Assembly: GCF_036373705.1 (NCBI RefSeq)
Contig: NC_089853.1
Location: forward strand, 29,657,568 to 29,721,567
DNA length: 64,000 bases
Source: Amia ocellicauda
Taxonomy: Eukaryota > Chordata > Actinopteri > Amiiformes > Amiidae
Direction of reading: 5' to 3'
Shown here: positions 36,901 to 48,490 of the stretch, one piece after another
How the letters are laid out: every line of letters begins with the position of its first letter
How positions within the stretch are numbered: the stretch's first letter is position 1
The notes under the pieces: model-generated
Database searches by the model: none
The model's input: only the letters and a program-made list of their open reading frames with translations
What the model was told of the DNA's origin: nothing
Made by a program: the position numbers and the translations under genes

Positions 36901-39009
36901 GTAAATAAAATGTATACATCCAAACTGAACCAAAGAGTAACACTCCAAATAACAAATAAAATCAGATGCGTTTCTGATTTGTTTATACGTTTCTCTTGAC
37001 TGACTTGAAGATATTTTTCTCAAATCACTCACTACCTTTAAATATACAAGCTGGCTAAAGCATAAACATGACTGGATATAAACTACACACTACACTATTT
37101 CTACAATCCGACCTGATTTTGTGAACAGTGGACAGCTCACACTTAACGACTGTTTTGCACCGAATGTGTCTTTTTCGTCATGAAGGAGCGCACACACCCG
37201 AGTGCTTCAGTACAGGGACACACACTAACGACTGATCTGACATCCTTGTCGTGCATCTGGGTCACAGCCTCCACACTCCCACATCCCGCAGAAACTCGCG
37301 TGATCCACGCAGAGAAAAGGTCAACAAACATGGACGTGGACATTTACAGGTCACGTCTGTGTAGCGCAGATGTCCACAGTTATGCACAGATCTGTGCTGC
37401 TCCTCCAATGGGATCAGTGGATTTCTACAGATCTGTGCAAAACTGCGGACATCTGCGCAACAAGAACACGACCACAAACTGCTGTTGCTGTTCGTGTTCA
37501 TGTGTCGGAACAAACGCAAAAAGCGGAGCGAAAAGAGGATGAGTGTGAAGACATGGCCGTGAGAACTTTACTGTGAGAGCTGCTGCTGAGCGACACACAG
37601 GCTCTATCCATCCCACAGTGTTAGCATCGCATTATAGGGGTCGATATTTAGCGCAGACCTGGGTCAATTACAGATACTAATTGGTATTTGAAAATATTAT
37701 TTTCCCTGTATTAGAGTATTTTTAAATAATCTGCCCCGAAACAACCATTGGTAGTTGAAGTATTTTAATAAATACGTATGAAAATCTTATTCTCCTGTCA
37801 TGTTTATTCTTCTGTTTCTTCTCTCTGCTTCAGTCAGCTCGGCTCTCATTGGCTGCTGATCACGTCACTCTCCACAATCGGTGCTGATCGAGTCGTAAAT
37901 ATTAAACATGTTTAATACAATCGTAGCGGCTCCGACGAGCCTACAATCGCATCGCAGCCCGTCTCTCTCTACACGAACATGGGCAGCGGGACGCGCCCGA
38001 CCAGGCTGCTTGTAATGACGTATCCGTGCCGATCTGTCGTGAGGGCCAAATCGGGCTTAAAATCGTGCAGTGTGACCCAGCATAATGCAAATAGATGGTA
38101 ATAAATTGTAACATTCCTGACATTTAAACATTTGGGTAGGACTTGCGTGTTTTTTGTCACATTGTTCCAACCGCTTGATAGCTTTAATGTTGGCGTCCTG
38201 TCAGATTGTCGGTAAACATACTGCTGTTCTCTATTAATGCAGCATCTAGTCAAGAAGTTACTTTATAATAATATGACAACGTGTACTTTATACATAGCTT
38301 TTAGTTGTTGGTGTTTTAAATCTACATTGTTCAGCTCCCTACAGTCTCAGCCTCAGCTGGTGGTTATTCGCCTCTAGAGGCCGCGCTCATACTGTATAAC
38401 ACAGCGTGCCCTTCCAAGCTGCTCCAGCACCGGACACAGCGGGACAACGGGGAAAAACTATCGTTGTGGATTTAAGGCAAAACCGATATATTGGTCGACC
38501 TCTTCCAAAGTCTATACATATTCTTCAGTTATGATGAAAATAAACATTAACCAAAACTATGTATCGGCCAACACTAGGTACTGGTACTGTGTTCGTTTTC
38601 TTTCTAACTGTCCAGAAGTACAGTATGTTGAGTTTAAATTATTATTAGAATGACTTTTCTGTTTCATAAGTTACAGCGAGTAAAACCTGAAATGAGCTCA
38701 GACTGCTTCCTAGAGGGATTAATCTCTTCATCTCTGGTTTGGTTTATTTCCTGCAGACACATGAACACAGGCCACTGGCTTACCAAGCTGTGTGCCGTGT
38801 GGGATCCCCAGCAGGAGGACTGCTTTGTGGTGGGCAGCATGGAGCGGCCACGGAGGATGGTGGTGTTCCACGAGAGCGGCCAGATGGTGCACAACTTCTG
38901 GGATGAGCAGTGGCTGGGCTCTGTTTGCTCGGTCGCGGCCTTCCACCCCAGCAGGAACATCCTCGTGGGGGCCAACTCTAGTGGCCGCCTGCACGTCTTC
39001 ATGAACTGA
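27477..39009 (+). CDS. WDR76: WDR76, WD40-repeat protein (spliced)
   Basis: Nuclear WD40 protein linked to chromatin at DNA-damage sites and to CUL4-DDB1 ubiquitin ligase. Exons: 27477-27560, 28268-28447, 28831-28932, 29311-29403, 29817-29863, 30103-30182, 30394-30492, 30949-30989, 31361-31514, 32824-32979, 33296-33411, 34934-35032, 35322-35474, 35611-35664, 38757-39009. About 569 residues (human 626). The N-terminal third is polar and weakly conserved except SLYEFKRLKNI; from exon 9 the propeller follows the human protein closely (ANPAHILSLSYDGT-like, VVTTC, WDPQQEDCFVVGS, SSGRLHVFMN end). The ATG was chosen because exon 1 ends in phase 0 and joins exon 2 cleanly. Exon 6 is one base too long for a continuous frame, so sequence error, polymorphism or a different splice is likely there. 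Exon 1 is the least certain exon. Confidence 0.9.
30843..30914. repeat. (TA)n(TG)n(TA)n microsatellite in WDR76 intron 7
   Basis: Compound dinucleotide array with about 14 TG units between TA runs, ending some 35 bp before the exon 8 acceptor. Confidence 0.9.
31557..32493. mobile_element. Non-autonomous Tigger/pogo-like element, WDR76 intron 9
   Basis: 937 bp bounded by inverted ends: CAGGTCCACAATCCCTTATC on the left and GATAAGGGATTGTGAACCTG on the right. TA flanks both sides. The CAGGTT..ATCCCTTATCC end type is that of pogo/Tigger elements. No transposase frame remains. The interior appears composite, with a Tc1-end-like GTGATTACTTTTGTGAGC at about 31840. Confidence 0.75.
33578..34798 (-). 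mobile_element. Complete Tc1/mariner transposon of the DD36E type
   Basis: 1,221 bp in WDR76 intron 11, antisense to the gene. Perfect ~29-bp terminal inverted repeats begin CACTCACCTAAAGGATTATT, with the TA target duplication at 33576-33577 and 34799-34800. One uninterrupted transposase frame lies inside. Identical ends and an intact frame indicate recent insertion. Confidence 0.93.
33610..34650 (-). CDS. Tc1-family transposase, DD36E, intact (346 aa)
   Basis: Cut-and-paste transposase that would bind its own terminal repeats and insert at TA. It has an N-terminal paired-type HTH (ISQSAQLLGFSRTAISRVYK, ~25-44), a second DNA-binding helix region (~70-120), then the RNase H-like catalytic domain: Asp155 in WSDESRF, Asp246 in FQQDNAPCH and Glu283 in NPIEHLW. 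Counting gives 36 residues between the second Asp and Glu, the spacing of the DD36E/Incomer group and not the usual 34. Normal family length, no stop or frameshift. Whether it is expressed cannot be seen. Confidence 0.92.
   Translation of the reverse strand: MGKKGDLSNFERGMVVGARRAGLSISQSAQLLGFSRTAISRVYKEWCEKGKTSSMRQSCGRKCLVDARGQRRMGRLIQADRRATLTEITTRYNRGMQQSICEATTRTTLRRMGYNSRRPHRVPLISTTNRKKRLQFAQAHQNWTVEDWKNVAWSDESRFRLRHSDGRVRIWRKQNENMDPSCLVTTVQAGGGGVMMWGMFSWHTLGPLVPIGHCLNATAYLSIVSDHVHPFMTTMYPSSDGYFQQDNAPCHKGRIISNWFLEHDNEFTVLNWPPQSQDLNPIEHLWDVVERELRALDVHPTNLHQLQDAILSIWANISKECFQHLVESMPRRIKAVLKAKGGQTQY
36656..38504. mobile_element. Non-autonomous hAT element with 8-bp target duplication, WDR76 intron 14
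   Basis: 1,849 bp. The left end TAGAGGTCGACCAATATAGG is mirrored by the right end, which closes in ATATTGGTCGACCTCTT. The flanking octamer CCAAAGTC is identical at 36648-36655 and 38505-38512, the hAT signature. No transposase frame. The interior holds a palindromic CpG-rich block (37370-37470, CAGATCTGTG repeated in both senses) and what looks like another nested element end near 37980-38090. Confidence 0.88.
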
Positions 39010-39184
39010 GAGCCAGAGTGGCCCAGCCAGCACAGCTGTCCCACACTGACTGTATCGCACTGCTTCATTTGATCTGTTTATTTGCTGTTATTAATGTTGT
39101 CTTTCATCTACAATGAGAAAAATATTTTATTTGTTTTTGTTGTGTGTGCTAAGTGCTCTGATAAGTTTCCATTAGATGCTGCTA

Positions 39185-39190
39185 AATAAA
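39185..39190 (+). terminator. WDR76: WDR76 poly(A) signal
   Basis: AATAAA 176 bp after the stop codon, followed by a GT-rich then T-rich stretch (TGTGATTGGTTTAGATTTTT). This implies a short 3'UTR. Confidence 0.75.
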
Positions 39191-39214
39191 TGTGATTGGT
39201 TTAGATTTTTTTGA

Positions 39215-42200
39215 TTATTTTTAAATGTATTCAACTGAGAGATATAAGTAGAGCATTATGCTTTTAAATACAGAATCAATTTCAGTCTATATGGCACAAT
39301 ATTTTAAAAGATCAGTTTCAGTGAACGGCTTTTGGCTTTTTGCTTTTTGCAAGACACCAAGCAACATGAAGGGATGCTGCCATTGAATTCTCCTGGATGT
39401 GGTTTTATGTATCGCAAGTACTTGCATGCTTTGCATGCTTTCAACTTGGGAGGGAAGTTTTGTTCGCTATTGTTTTGTGGTCAATAATGGTTTTGCATTA
39501 TTTCCGAGAACAATAACGCAAAAATGATCTGTTCACTCTGAATTGAACGGTCTATTTTCGCTGTCTACTTTGCGTTGTTTAGATGTACTCATTGGGTTAT
39601 TGGAACTCTTCAGATAGACTGCAGGTGACTGAAAGTGTGTAAACTTAATCCTTATTTTTCTCTCAGCTTGAATTTTTTATTTATTTTTCCTGATGGAGTG
39701 TGGATGTGGTTGTGATGAGTTGTTTGCTAATGGAAAAAATAGAACTTTTATCCTGTTTTATGAGTTCTTATTCTGTATTGCATTTTATTTTTTGTAATTT
39801 CACTTTGCAATATGCAGAGAATCCGAACATTCCCAAATATTTTAAAGAAAAGTCAGCTACTAGAAGCTGCATGGATGTCACAGGCCACATGCGAGCCTGT
39901 GGGCCGTCTATTAGCGACACCTGCCCTAAACCTGAGGGAGATGGGAGAGACCTCAAATGCTTAGCATGACTGCAGAGACTTTCTACATTGACTTTTGTAC
40001 ATTGGCAGGTTATGGGTTAAATCACTAAATATTGAGGATCTTTGTTGCCTTCTGTACTGTATTCCAATAGGCATTGTATGTGAATTATATGTATTTTTTA
40101 TATGGGTTGAGAACAATATATTCAAAGGTAATTAATGATATGGAGATTTCCTCATGTCGATAGCATCAGTAGAAATACTCAGTCCTAAGGAGTCTAAGAA
40201 ATGTAGATAATTTTATTTAATAATATAAAAACGAATAATACTGTAAGTGTAGTAAATCCTAGGCAGCAAGGCTGTCTTGTGAGCTGATTGGGATTCAGAC
40301 ACTGATGTTTTGTTTGTGATGTGGAAGCTCTGGCTATTGGGCCTGTCTGTCTTAATCTGATATTTCCTTTGCATTTTTAGGAGACTGTGTGCAATTCTGT
40401 CCTGTGGCAAGGGACAGTGTGAGCATGGTATACAATAGGAGTGCTGCAGATACACAAGAGCGTATTCCTTTTTATGGTCCTCAGTGGCTTATTATGTAGA
40501 GTGATTCCTTTATAGCTACTGGGATGTAGGTTCTAGACTAGTTGTTTATTCCCAGAACTTTGTGTGGGGCCAAGAGTGGGCAGTGTGAGATGAAGATAGA
40601 TTGTCAGAGAGTATACTGGGAGTTCTTGCTGTCTCACCACATGGAGTGCTAGTTTCAGGTTTTGGTGTGCCTGGTTTGCAGTCCTCTTAAAGGGGAACTT
40701 CACTGAAAATCTGTATTTTCTCAGATTATTCTATAAATGGAAACATTCCAGCTCATTCTATGTACCAGAAATGAGAGATCAAAAAATATGCCATACATGT
40801 CATGGGGGTGTTAAATCTGGAGCTGCTTTGCTTGAAGTCATTGGGAAAAAATCAGAAAAGTCATGCAAGTCATTAAAAAAATAAATAATAATAATCCATG
40901 TTTGATTGCCCCATCACCCTATTTTTTCCGAAAGATCTATCGGTTGTAGTCCTAAACAGTCACCAGCCAGAACTGTCGCTATTATTTTACAATATTTTAT
41001 TCCAGGCACTGCTGTGTAGGCTACAGCGGAGTGCGATCTGCACACATGCAGGGATTCCCCTTTGGGTCTGGGACTGAGTTCAAGAAGGTTTCATTCCCTC
41101 TGTCCTACAATTAAGTAGAAGATGAATTTAAAGTTCTGTCTTTGTAGTAAGTAGAACTGGTGATGCTGAGTTCTCAGTAGGTCACTGTAGATTCGTGGTT
41201 TAGTAACTTTAGTTATAGTTCATTGCGTCAAATCCCACCTGAAAAGTAAGCTACTAGATTTCTGGATTATTGGTTAATGTGTTTTAAATCCTGAGGGGAC
41301 AGTCTGTTGAAATGACAGATCTTAACTATGTAAGCAAGCCGTCCGTGCTAGCTCTTCTACAGAGTGCTGGCTTTGTGACTAGAATGATATGGGTTTGAAT
41401 CTTGGCTGGAGGCCTAGCACCTGAAATGCTCTTGTATTGCAGTTGCTGTATGTAAGTGCATGTTTGCTGCTCTGCTTTATTACCCTGACACACTCCTGTG
41501 CCATAATATTAAAAACACTAGATAAAAATCCCAAGAGTTAATTTAAACCCAAAACCTCCAACAATTATTTTTAACTATAGTGTTTTTCTTAATACAGCAT
41601 GGCAGTGTTTCTCTTCAAAGGTAAGCACTTACCTGTCCTCTAAGGATTGTACTCTCAGCACTGAGACAGGCAGATGGGAGAGGGAAGGAGGCTGTGACAG
41701 GCATTTACTGCCAAATCTGTGATGGGCAGGCAAGGGTTTACACAGGAGGGTCTGGGCAAACGGGAGAGCAAGCATACATAATGTAGCTCAAAATACAACT
41801 ATCTACAAAGTCCCCGATGGCCACTACTGTTCATAAAGTCCAGCTGAAAGGCTTGAGGGGCTGCTCCCAGCATGCGCTGCGTCCTCATCAGGGACTGCGG
41901 GTTGCAGCTCCTCTGTGCGGCACCGTTTCTCCACCAGATGATGCTATACTATTATCTGCGAGAATAAGAATTGTAGACCTTGTTCTCATAGGAAAAAAAA
42001 TTGCAATGTTTCTATTTTAAATCAAAGATATTATGGAAATTACAAAGATAACAATCTGTTTATTATTGATTAATGGTGCACATTATAAACATAATCATAA
42101 TAGGGGGATAATTTCACATGTGCCCTTAACCATCATTAACCACTAAAGTATCATAATTAGGTTTTATTCGATTGTATATAAACTATTGAAAATTTCTTGA

Positions 42201-42795
42201 ATTATTAGGAGACATTACCTTTTTAATTTAGATTGTATATCATGTCATTAATGCCTTATTGTGTAAGTGCTTGTTTAGTGAGTGCTATTTTTAAATATGT
42301 TGACTTAAGTTGCAGTGCAGTGTGACATCTTGTCCACCTGGTGGCAGAATAATGTTATACATTTCTATCCTGGGTTAGAGAATTGTGAAAAGCAGTGGAC
42401 CAAAAAAATTAAGCGCAAACATGCTTGGAATAAAACAGTATGTATGTGCTGCTTTGGATTTTAATTATTGCAATCAATTATAATACACAGTGTTTGTATT
42501 TCAATGAATGACTCGGACCTTCAGTTAGTGTAAATGTTTTTTGACATTTTAGGTTTTAATTACTTTGAGTTTAGGAAAAGGTCAATGAGAAGATGGAAGA
42601 ATATGCTTTGCATTCATATTAACTGCTGAGAGTGCAAACTGTTAATGTGGTCAGCAGATTATGATATCTTGAATAACTGGAAATTTGTTACCTAATGCCA
42701 AGAGATTTATTCTGAATATATTGAGTTATGCAGACACCCAAAAATATAATCTATTGCAGTGTTTAGTGGAATTCTACCAGACACACACAAAAAAC
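39215..42795. other. Intergenic region between convergent WDR76 and FRMD5
   Basis: No conserved exon recognised. The longest open frames (for example 39700-39969 on the plus strand) lack splice context, domains or codon structure. One tRNA-like SINE head lies near 41340. Confidence 0.5.
41340..41420 (+). mobile_element. Possible tRNA-derived SINE head
   Basis: GCTAGCTCTTCTACAGAGTG could be an A-box region, and GGGTTTGAATCTTGGC about 40 bp later resembles a Pol III B box (GGTTCGAATCC). The spacing is right for a tRNA. It does not fold into a convincing functional tRNA and no tail was identified. Confidence 0.35.
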
Positions 42796-42821
42796 AAGGT
42801 TTCGTTTAAACATTTTCAATG

Positions 42822-42827
42822 TTTATT
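42822..42827 (-). terminator. FRMD5: Candidate distal FRMD5 poly(A) signal
   Basis: Minus-strand AATAAA followed about 30 bases later by a strong GT-rich element (TTGTTTTTTGTGTGTGTCTG), the classic arrangement of a cleavage site. Confidence 0.5.
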
Positions 42828-44937
42828 TCAAGTTTTAATATTTTCATGGCACCAGTTACAAGGGACTATCAGAAAGAAACAATATCTTATACTGTTTCAT
42901 ATGGAAGATTACCTACAGTACAAAGATGGTATCGGAATGAGTAAGACTGAACAGAAAACTGGATTTTGGCACACAAATGTGGCATGTCTTTCATTTCTTT
43001 TTCATTTCTTCTCCCCACTTCCAAATCACATAACAGCAATCTCCATTTGGGAATTAAAAGTTGCAGTCTCTCATGATTAAGACATAGAAATACAGAAAAC
43101 ACACTCATAGAAACCTGTATCCAAAAGCACAGCTCCAAATGTATAAACCTGGTCACCAGTGAGTGTGTTGGGGATGCTGATAGAAAGGTATGTAAGTAAG
43201 ACGTACTTGAGCTCAGCTTTTTTGATGTACTGTCACTGACTTTTCCTTGGCATTAGTTTAGGTGGAGGGAAGGGGGGATATCAGGAAACAGGCAAATGTT
43301 TTGCTTCAACTGACCACAAACAACAAATGATACATAAAAACACTTCTAAATGTATCATTTATTTATAAATACATAAATAATAAATAGGCACTTCGATCAA
43401 ATTTAGACACCGTACAATGCACTACTGGTTTGATCTTGGACACCATTTAGATTCTGTTTGGAAATCCCCACATTTATTATTGCCACCAGGCCGTCGGTCT
43501 CCTTCGGTGATTCATCGTATTTATCATCAACAGTCCTTTGCTGCACCTGTCACTTTGCACAGCAAAGGTCATGTCATGTCAGGGTCGACTCTGTACTTTA
43601 ACCAGACGTTGCATCCTGATGGCACTCTCGACACCCAAGGATAGGGAGTCACCTCATTTCCCAGAATGCCTAGGGGAAAGCTAATGGTCTGCTTTGCAAC
43701 AGGCCTCCTACATCTTGCCAAGTTTACAAACCCATTGCCAGATTACTCTCCCCCAGCCTACTTTGCGCTGGGCATATGTCCACAGCTCATTTGGCAGCAG
43801 TTCACTAACCTGCTTCTCAACAGTCTGCACAGACGGAAGTAAAAAATAATAATAATACAACAAAGTGCAAATTAACACCACACCATGTGAAATCAGAGTA
43901 GTATGCTTTTTAAAGATTACTTCATTTAGAGAGCCTTTTTAAGGCCAAATTACTATTGAACATGTAAGACTGTTCTACACAGTAATGTTGTCGTAAGGTC
44001 TCAGGTAAAGCTGTATTATAATTCGCAAGCGAAATAAGATTAATAATTCCAGACTTTTATATATAATCTACGTCACCTGCTTTTTTGTGATCACGTGACA
44101 TATCTGCATGTGTTATTGTCCGTCTATGTTGCACACCTAAGAAAACATGCAACAAGATCTTTAGGTGGAAAGGGGGAATTGCATTGCTTTGCAAAATAAT
44201 TAATGGAAGACTCCTTTAAAGATCTGGGTTCTGTATTCACCTATGCAGAGCACATTCCCTACTCCCTTCCTCTGACTGACACATGCCAAAGTCTTGCCCA
44301 TGTGACCGTGAGGGATGAGTGACTATGAGCCAGGGTCTGGACGAGCAGTTCATAGCTGAGCAGCTGTGTACAATCCTGCTTGAACGTACAGCATACAGAT
44401 CCTTCAAGGGCAGCAAGATTAAAATAGAACAAATGGGAGGAAAAGTGCCTTTGACAAGCAGGTTAGATTTGCTTCAAATGTCTTCATGTGCCTGGTAACA
44501 TGGTCACCTTTCTAGAAAGCAGGCTAGGAGAAAAAACTAACTGTGCAGGGAGAGTTTAAAGGTTTAAGCCTTAGAAATCTGTCAGTCGCTGAGTATTTTA
44601 GTTAAGAAGATTATGTGAAATAAACCAGAAAATTGTTTTTTTTTCTGGTTTGCTCAAGGAGCAAACATGTTTAATGGCCCTTCATCAGCTACCTAAACCC
44701 CCTCTTCAGAACTGGATTTCCCCAAAGATCTGGTCTGTCAAAAATGGTTGTGCATCAATGTTTGAAGGCTAATTGGTCACTCAATGCCTAAATCCGATTC
44801 AACTGGGTGATTATTTTTTAAAGCTGTTTCAATAATATTCCTTGGAGCTCATGAAATCTGTTTCTCTCTCTCAAAGAAAAAGAAAAGTGTACAATGAATT
44901 GTCTGGTATTAAAAGCTATCCCAGGCTAGAGGGATAG

Positions 44938-45225
44938 CTTTGACCACATCAAACCAGAGGAGCTTTTCCAGATCAGCAGGGACACACGCACCCGGGGACA
45001 CAAATGGAAATTGGGCTTCAAGGCATTCAAGACGGAAAACAGGAGACACTTCTTCACACAGACAGTAGTCACAATCGATGTGGTTGAAGCTGAAAATTTG
45101 GGAACATTTAAAAATAGACTGGATAGGATCCTTGGATCACTTAGTTATTAATGGACACCAAATGAGCATAATGGGTCGAATGGCCTCCTCTCGTTTGTAA
45201 ACTTTCTTATGTTCTTATGTTCTGG
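44938..45225 (+). mobile_element. CR1-like LINE 3' end
   Basis: Same family as the LINE at 20905-22305. It starts at GACCACATCAAACCAGAGGA and runs to the tail GGGTCGAATGGCCTCCTCTC plus two CTTATGTT units, with a short internal deletion near 45075. Severe 5' truncation is normal for LINE insertion. It lies antisense inside the presumed FRMD5 3'UTR. Confidence 0.85.
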
Positions 45226-45837
45226 GAGTAAAAGAGTGCTAAAATGGTAGTTGAAGAAAAAAGGCAATTACAAATTCTCTATTAAAAACTATCCATTTGT
45301 AATACATTTTATCTATTGAAAATGTGAGTACACTCATCATTAGTAGTAAACTCTTAAGGGGTCTGAAATGCACTTTAGTTCAACAGAATGATTGTCTAAT
45401 AAGTTGCGAGCACATGGTTATATCATGACAAATAAATAGAACTAATCTGATCCTTCACTTGCTTTCTCTTCTACCACAAGTGAGACTTTGGTAATTCTCA
45501 TACTAATCTGCTATGAACAGGGAGACAGACTCACACAGGGGGGCACACAAGACCAGAGACAGAAGACCTAGTTAAAATATGACCAGATATCCAGAAAAGA
45601 TTAGAATTCAGTTCTACACAGATGCCTCAGAAAAGAAAGTGAGCTGACGATTGGCTGATGTGCTTTAACTTTGAAAGGATATCACATTTGCATGTCAAAT
45701 TGTGATGTTATACCTTAAAAAAAAAAGGAAGGCAATACTCCACTGCATCTTTTCTGTTTCAGTTCTTACATGACCTTGTAATAAGCATTAAAACAGTTTG
45801 CTGGGTAATACTTAATTACCACACAGAATGACAACTT

Positions 45838-45905
45838 AAAAATAACCAACCAATCAACCAACCAACCAAAACCAAAAAAAACAAAAAAACAATAACAAAC
45901 AAACA
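45838..45905. repeat. AACC/AAAC-rich simple repeat
   Basis: Degenerate run of AACCAACC, ATCAACC and AAAAAC units. Confidence 0.7.
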
Positions 45906-47852
45906 CATCTGTAGGACCACAACATTTACATCTGGAATTCCTACAACAGCACAAAATTAGATTTGCATATACTTTCTGGTAAAAAAAAATAAAATAAATC
46001 AAAGGTCAACCAGAAACCAGTCAGAAACCATTTCCAACAGAAACTGATTTGAAAATTAATATAGTAATAATAAACAAAGGGGTGAACAAGATATCCTGAT
46101 GTAATTTCCCTTTAGTAAAATCCACTCAACAAAATTTCAGTTTAACCTAAAGAATTATTATTAAGTATTGTTAAAAAAAAAAAAAGGCCAGACTGTTTTG
46201 ACATCCCTGACTTAATCTTTCACAGGAGCTGAATACATCCAATATTTTTTACAGCTTGTGGCTACCAGAGGTGAATTTTTATTTTTGTGTGGTCTTTTTG
46301 TATCACAATTTTATTGCTTATTGCTCACTGAATGGCATTGCCTTATTTGAGTTATTCCACATTTGGCTCACCAGGAAATACAATCTTCACACTGACGCTA
46401 CATTACGCTGTAAAAAATAGTAAAAATGGAGACCAACACTTTCTTGTTCCATCAACTTCCTTTTTTCCTTTTCACAAAACAAACAGGCCCTCTGTAATAC
46501 ATCATTACCTGGTACACAGTTACCTGGCTTTCCTTGTTTTTGTTTTGAACATTGTACCCTGTTCACAAAAGCCCTGTTTCTGGCGTTCTTCTTACATTCT
46601 TCACATAGATTTTTTTTTGTGATAGCATCTCACACATGTCTCACACAGGAAGCAATCTGCAAGAGGTACACAATGTTGTAGCACAACCAGCAAACCAACA
46701 ACCAAAAACAAACAACAACAAAAAAGCATTAAAACAAAACAGCACTGCCACATGTTAATTGTAAACGCTACTCGAGAGCCCACTAGGTTTTTCACGGAAA
46801 AAAAAGCTTTGAAAAACAGCTTGCTTTCAGTCGCTCATGTTCTCTTCACAATAGCGTTTCATGGAAAACTCTTGAGATTGCTCAGGAGCATTCTTCCATC
46901 TTTAAACAATCTGGATGTGTTTTTTTTTTTCCTAGGGTGTGCTTACTGTCCATAACTCCTACAACACGGCCATGCTCTTAAAAGTTTAGACGGGGGAGAG
47001 TCTATTCTGGGGATGAGGTTTATAACAGCAATGCACAAATAAACAGCACAGGTCTTAATGCTGTGTACCAGGCAACAGCAGTGGCTTTCGACAGAGCACT
47101 GCATTTAAACAGTGTTAAACTGTGTCCACCCTGAGCAGCTCTGATGTTCTGGTCACGTCTCTCCAAACTCAGCACATGAGGTTTTGAGCACTGGCAGCAC
47201 AGCAGGAGATTTGAGCAGAACCATGCTGCCGCAGCAACTTGAATACAGAGCCCGAATCAGGGCTGGGCTGAAATGGATTTTGGCCTGGAATTATGAACAA
47301 CAAGCACACTCCTACCACCAGTCCAACCAACTGCCATTTTTTTTTTCTGCATTCGCCAGGCTCCTTGGATATGTCCTTCCTATCTCCACATCCCTCGTGC
47401 CAGTTTCTCTTTCTACACACACTTCCCTTCCACCTCCCCAGCTCGCTTTTTTAAAATAAAGCAAGTCTCAAAATACCCATTTTGAATTCTTAGAAATGTA
47501 CATTAGACAGCTAGATTTAATTTTATACACACACATTTTGAGGGGAACCAAAAACAAATGCACAAAAAGTAAAACGGGGTTTACCCAGAGTTCCAGTCCA
47601 GTGTCTCCAGAGTTCCATTTCCAAGGTCAAAATGTAATTATTATTGCTCCCTCAGTCTCTACAAATAAGGGCCATCTATATATTCACGGAGGGCAACGTT
47701 AATATACCACACATGGGTAGCACCGTAACCTTATTTCACTGGGACTCTATATGTACACCTGCCTTCCTCTTACTAATAAGTGAAAGCCTTTTACAGCCAC
47801 TGAACTGTGTCCTTGTGATCTGGTTGTAGAAATATACATGCAAAAAATATAT

Positions 47853-47857
<5 letters not shown>

Positions 47858-47907
<50 letters not shown>
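47858..47907. repeat. (TA)n microsatellite
   Basis: About 24 uninterrupted TA units in the presumed FRMD5 3'UTR. Confidence 0.9.
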
Positions 47908-47910
<3 letters not shown>

Positions 47911-48415
47911 CTGACATTTCTGAGGAAAACACGCTAAATAAAGCCTTCTAAATGTCAACACAAATCTTCCATTGTCAGTCTTTAATAGGGTGGAGAAAAA
48001 TGTAACATTTACACAGTTCAGAAGCATTATGCGGCTGTAAATTCACACAGGTGTTTTAATCTGTTGTGACTGAACCAGATACTGCAGCAGCGGCAGCCTA
48101 CTGCTCTGACACCATCTAAATCACAAACCTATCAGATACTCTCTTCTGCTTAAGTGCAGGAATATGGAACAATACAGGATGCCTCGCAGAGATTGTGGTG
48201 AGAAAAATGTGTCCGTGAGTTGGACTGGATAAAGCACTGTTCTAGACAATCCCCTCCTCAACTCCCCCACATGCAGTCGCATCTGATCCACTGAGCTAAA
48301 AAATGTATAATTTAATTTCTGAATAACAAAATAACATTTCAGTTTTGTTAAAATATACAAGGAAAAAACAGTCAATATATATTAGGAAAGAAATTACTTT
48401 GTACAAAAAGTACAG

Positions 48416-48417
48416 CA

Positions 48418-48489
<72 letters not shown>

Positions 48490-48490
48490 T
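48416..48490. repeat. (ATT)n microsatellite
   Basis: About 24 uninterrupted ATT units, likely length-polymorphic. Confidence 0.9.

Noticed and set aside
37180-37616. Overlapping 60-120-codon open frames on both strands
   Set aside because: They are inside the hAT element in a palindromic CpG-rich block; frames open on both strands reflect composition, not a gene.
39700-39969. 89-codon plus-strand open frame after WDR76
   Set aside because: No domain, no splice context, AT-rich chance codons; lies beyond the WDR76 poly(A) signal.
47747-48027. Ile/Tyr-repeat open frames
   Set aside because: Translation of the (TA)n microsatellite.
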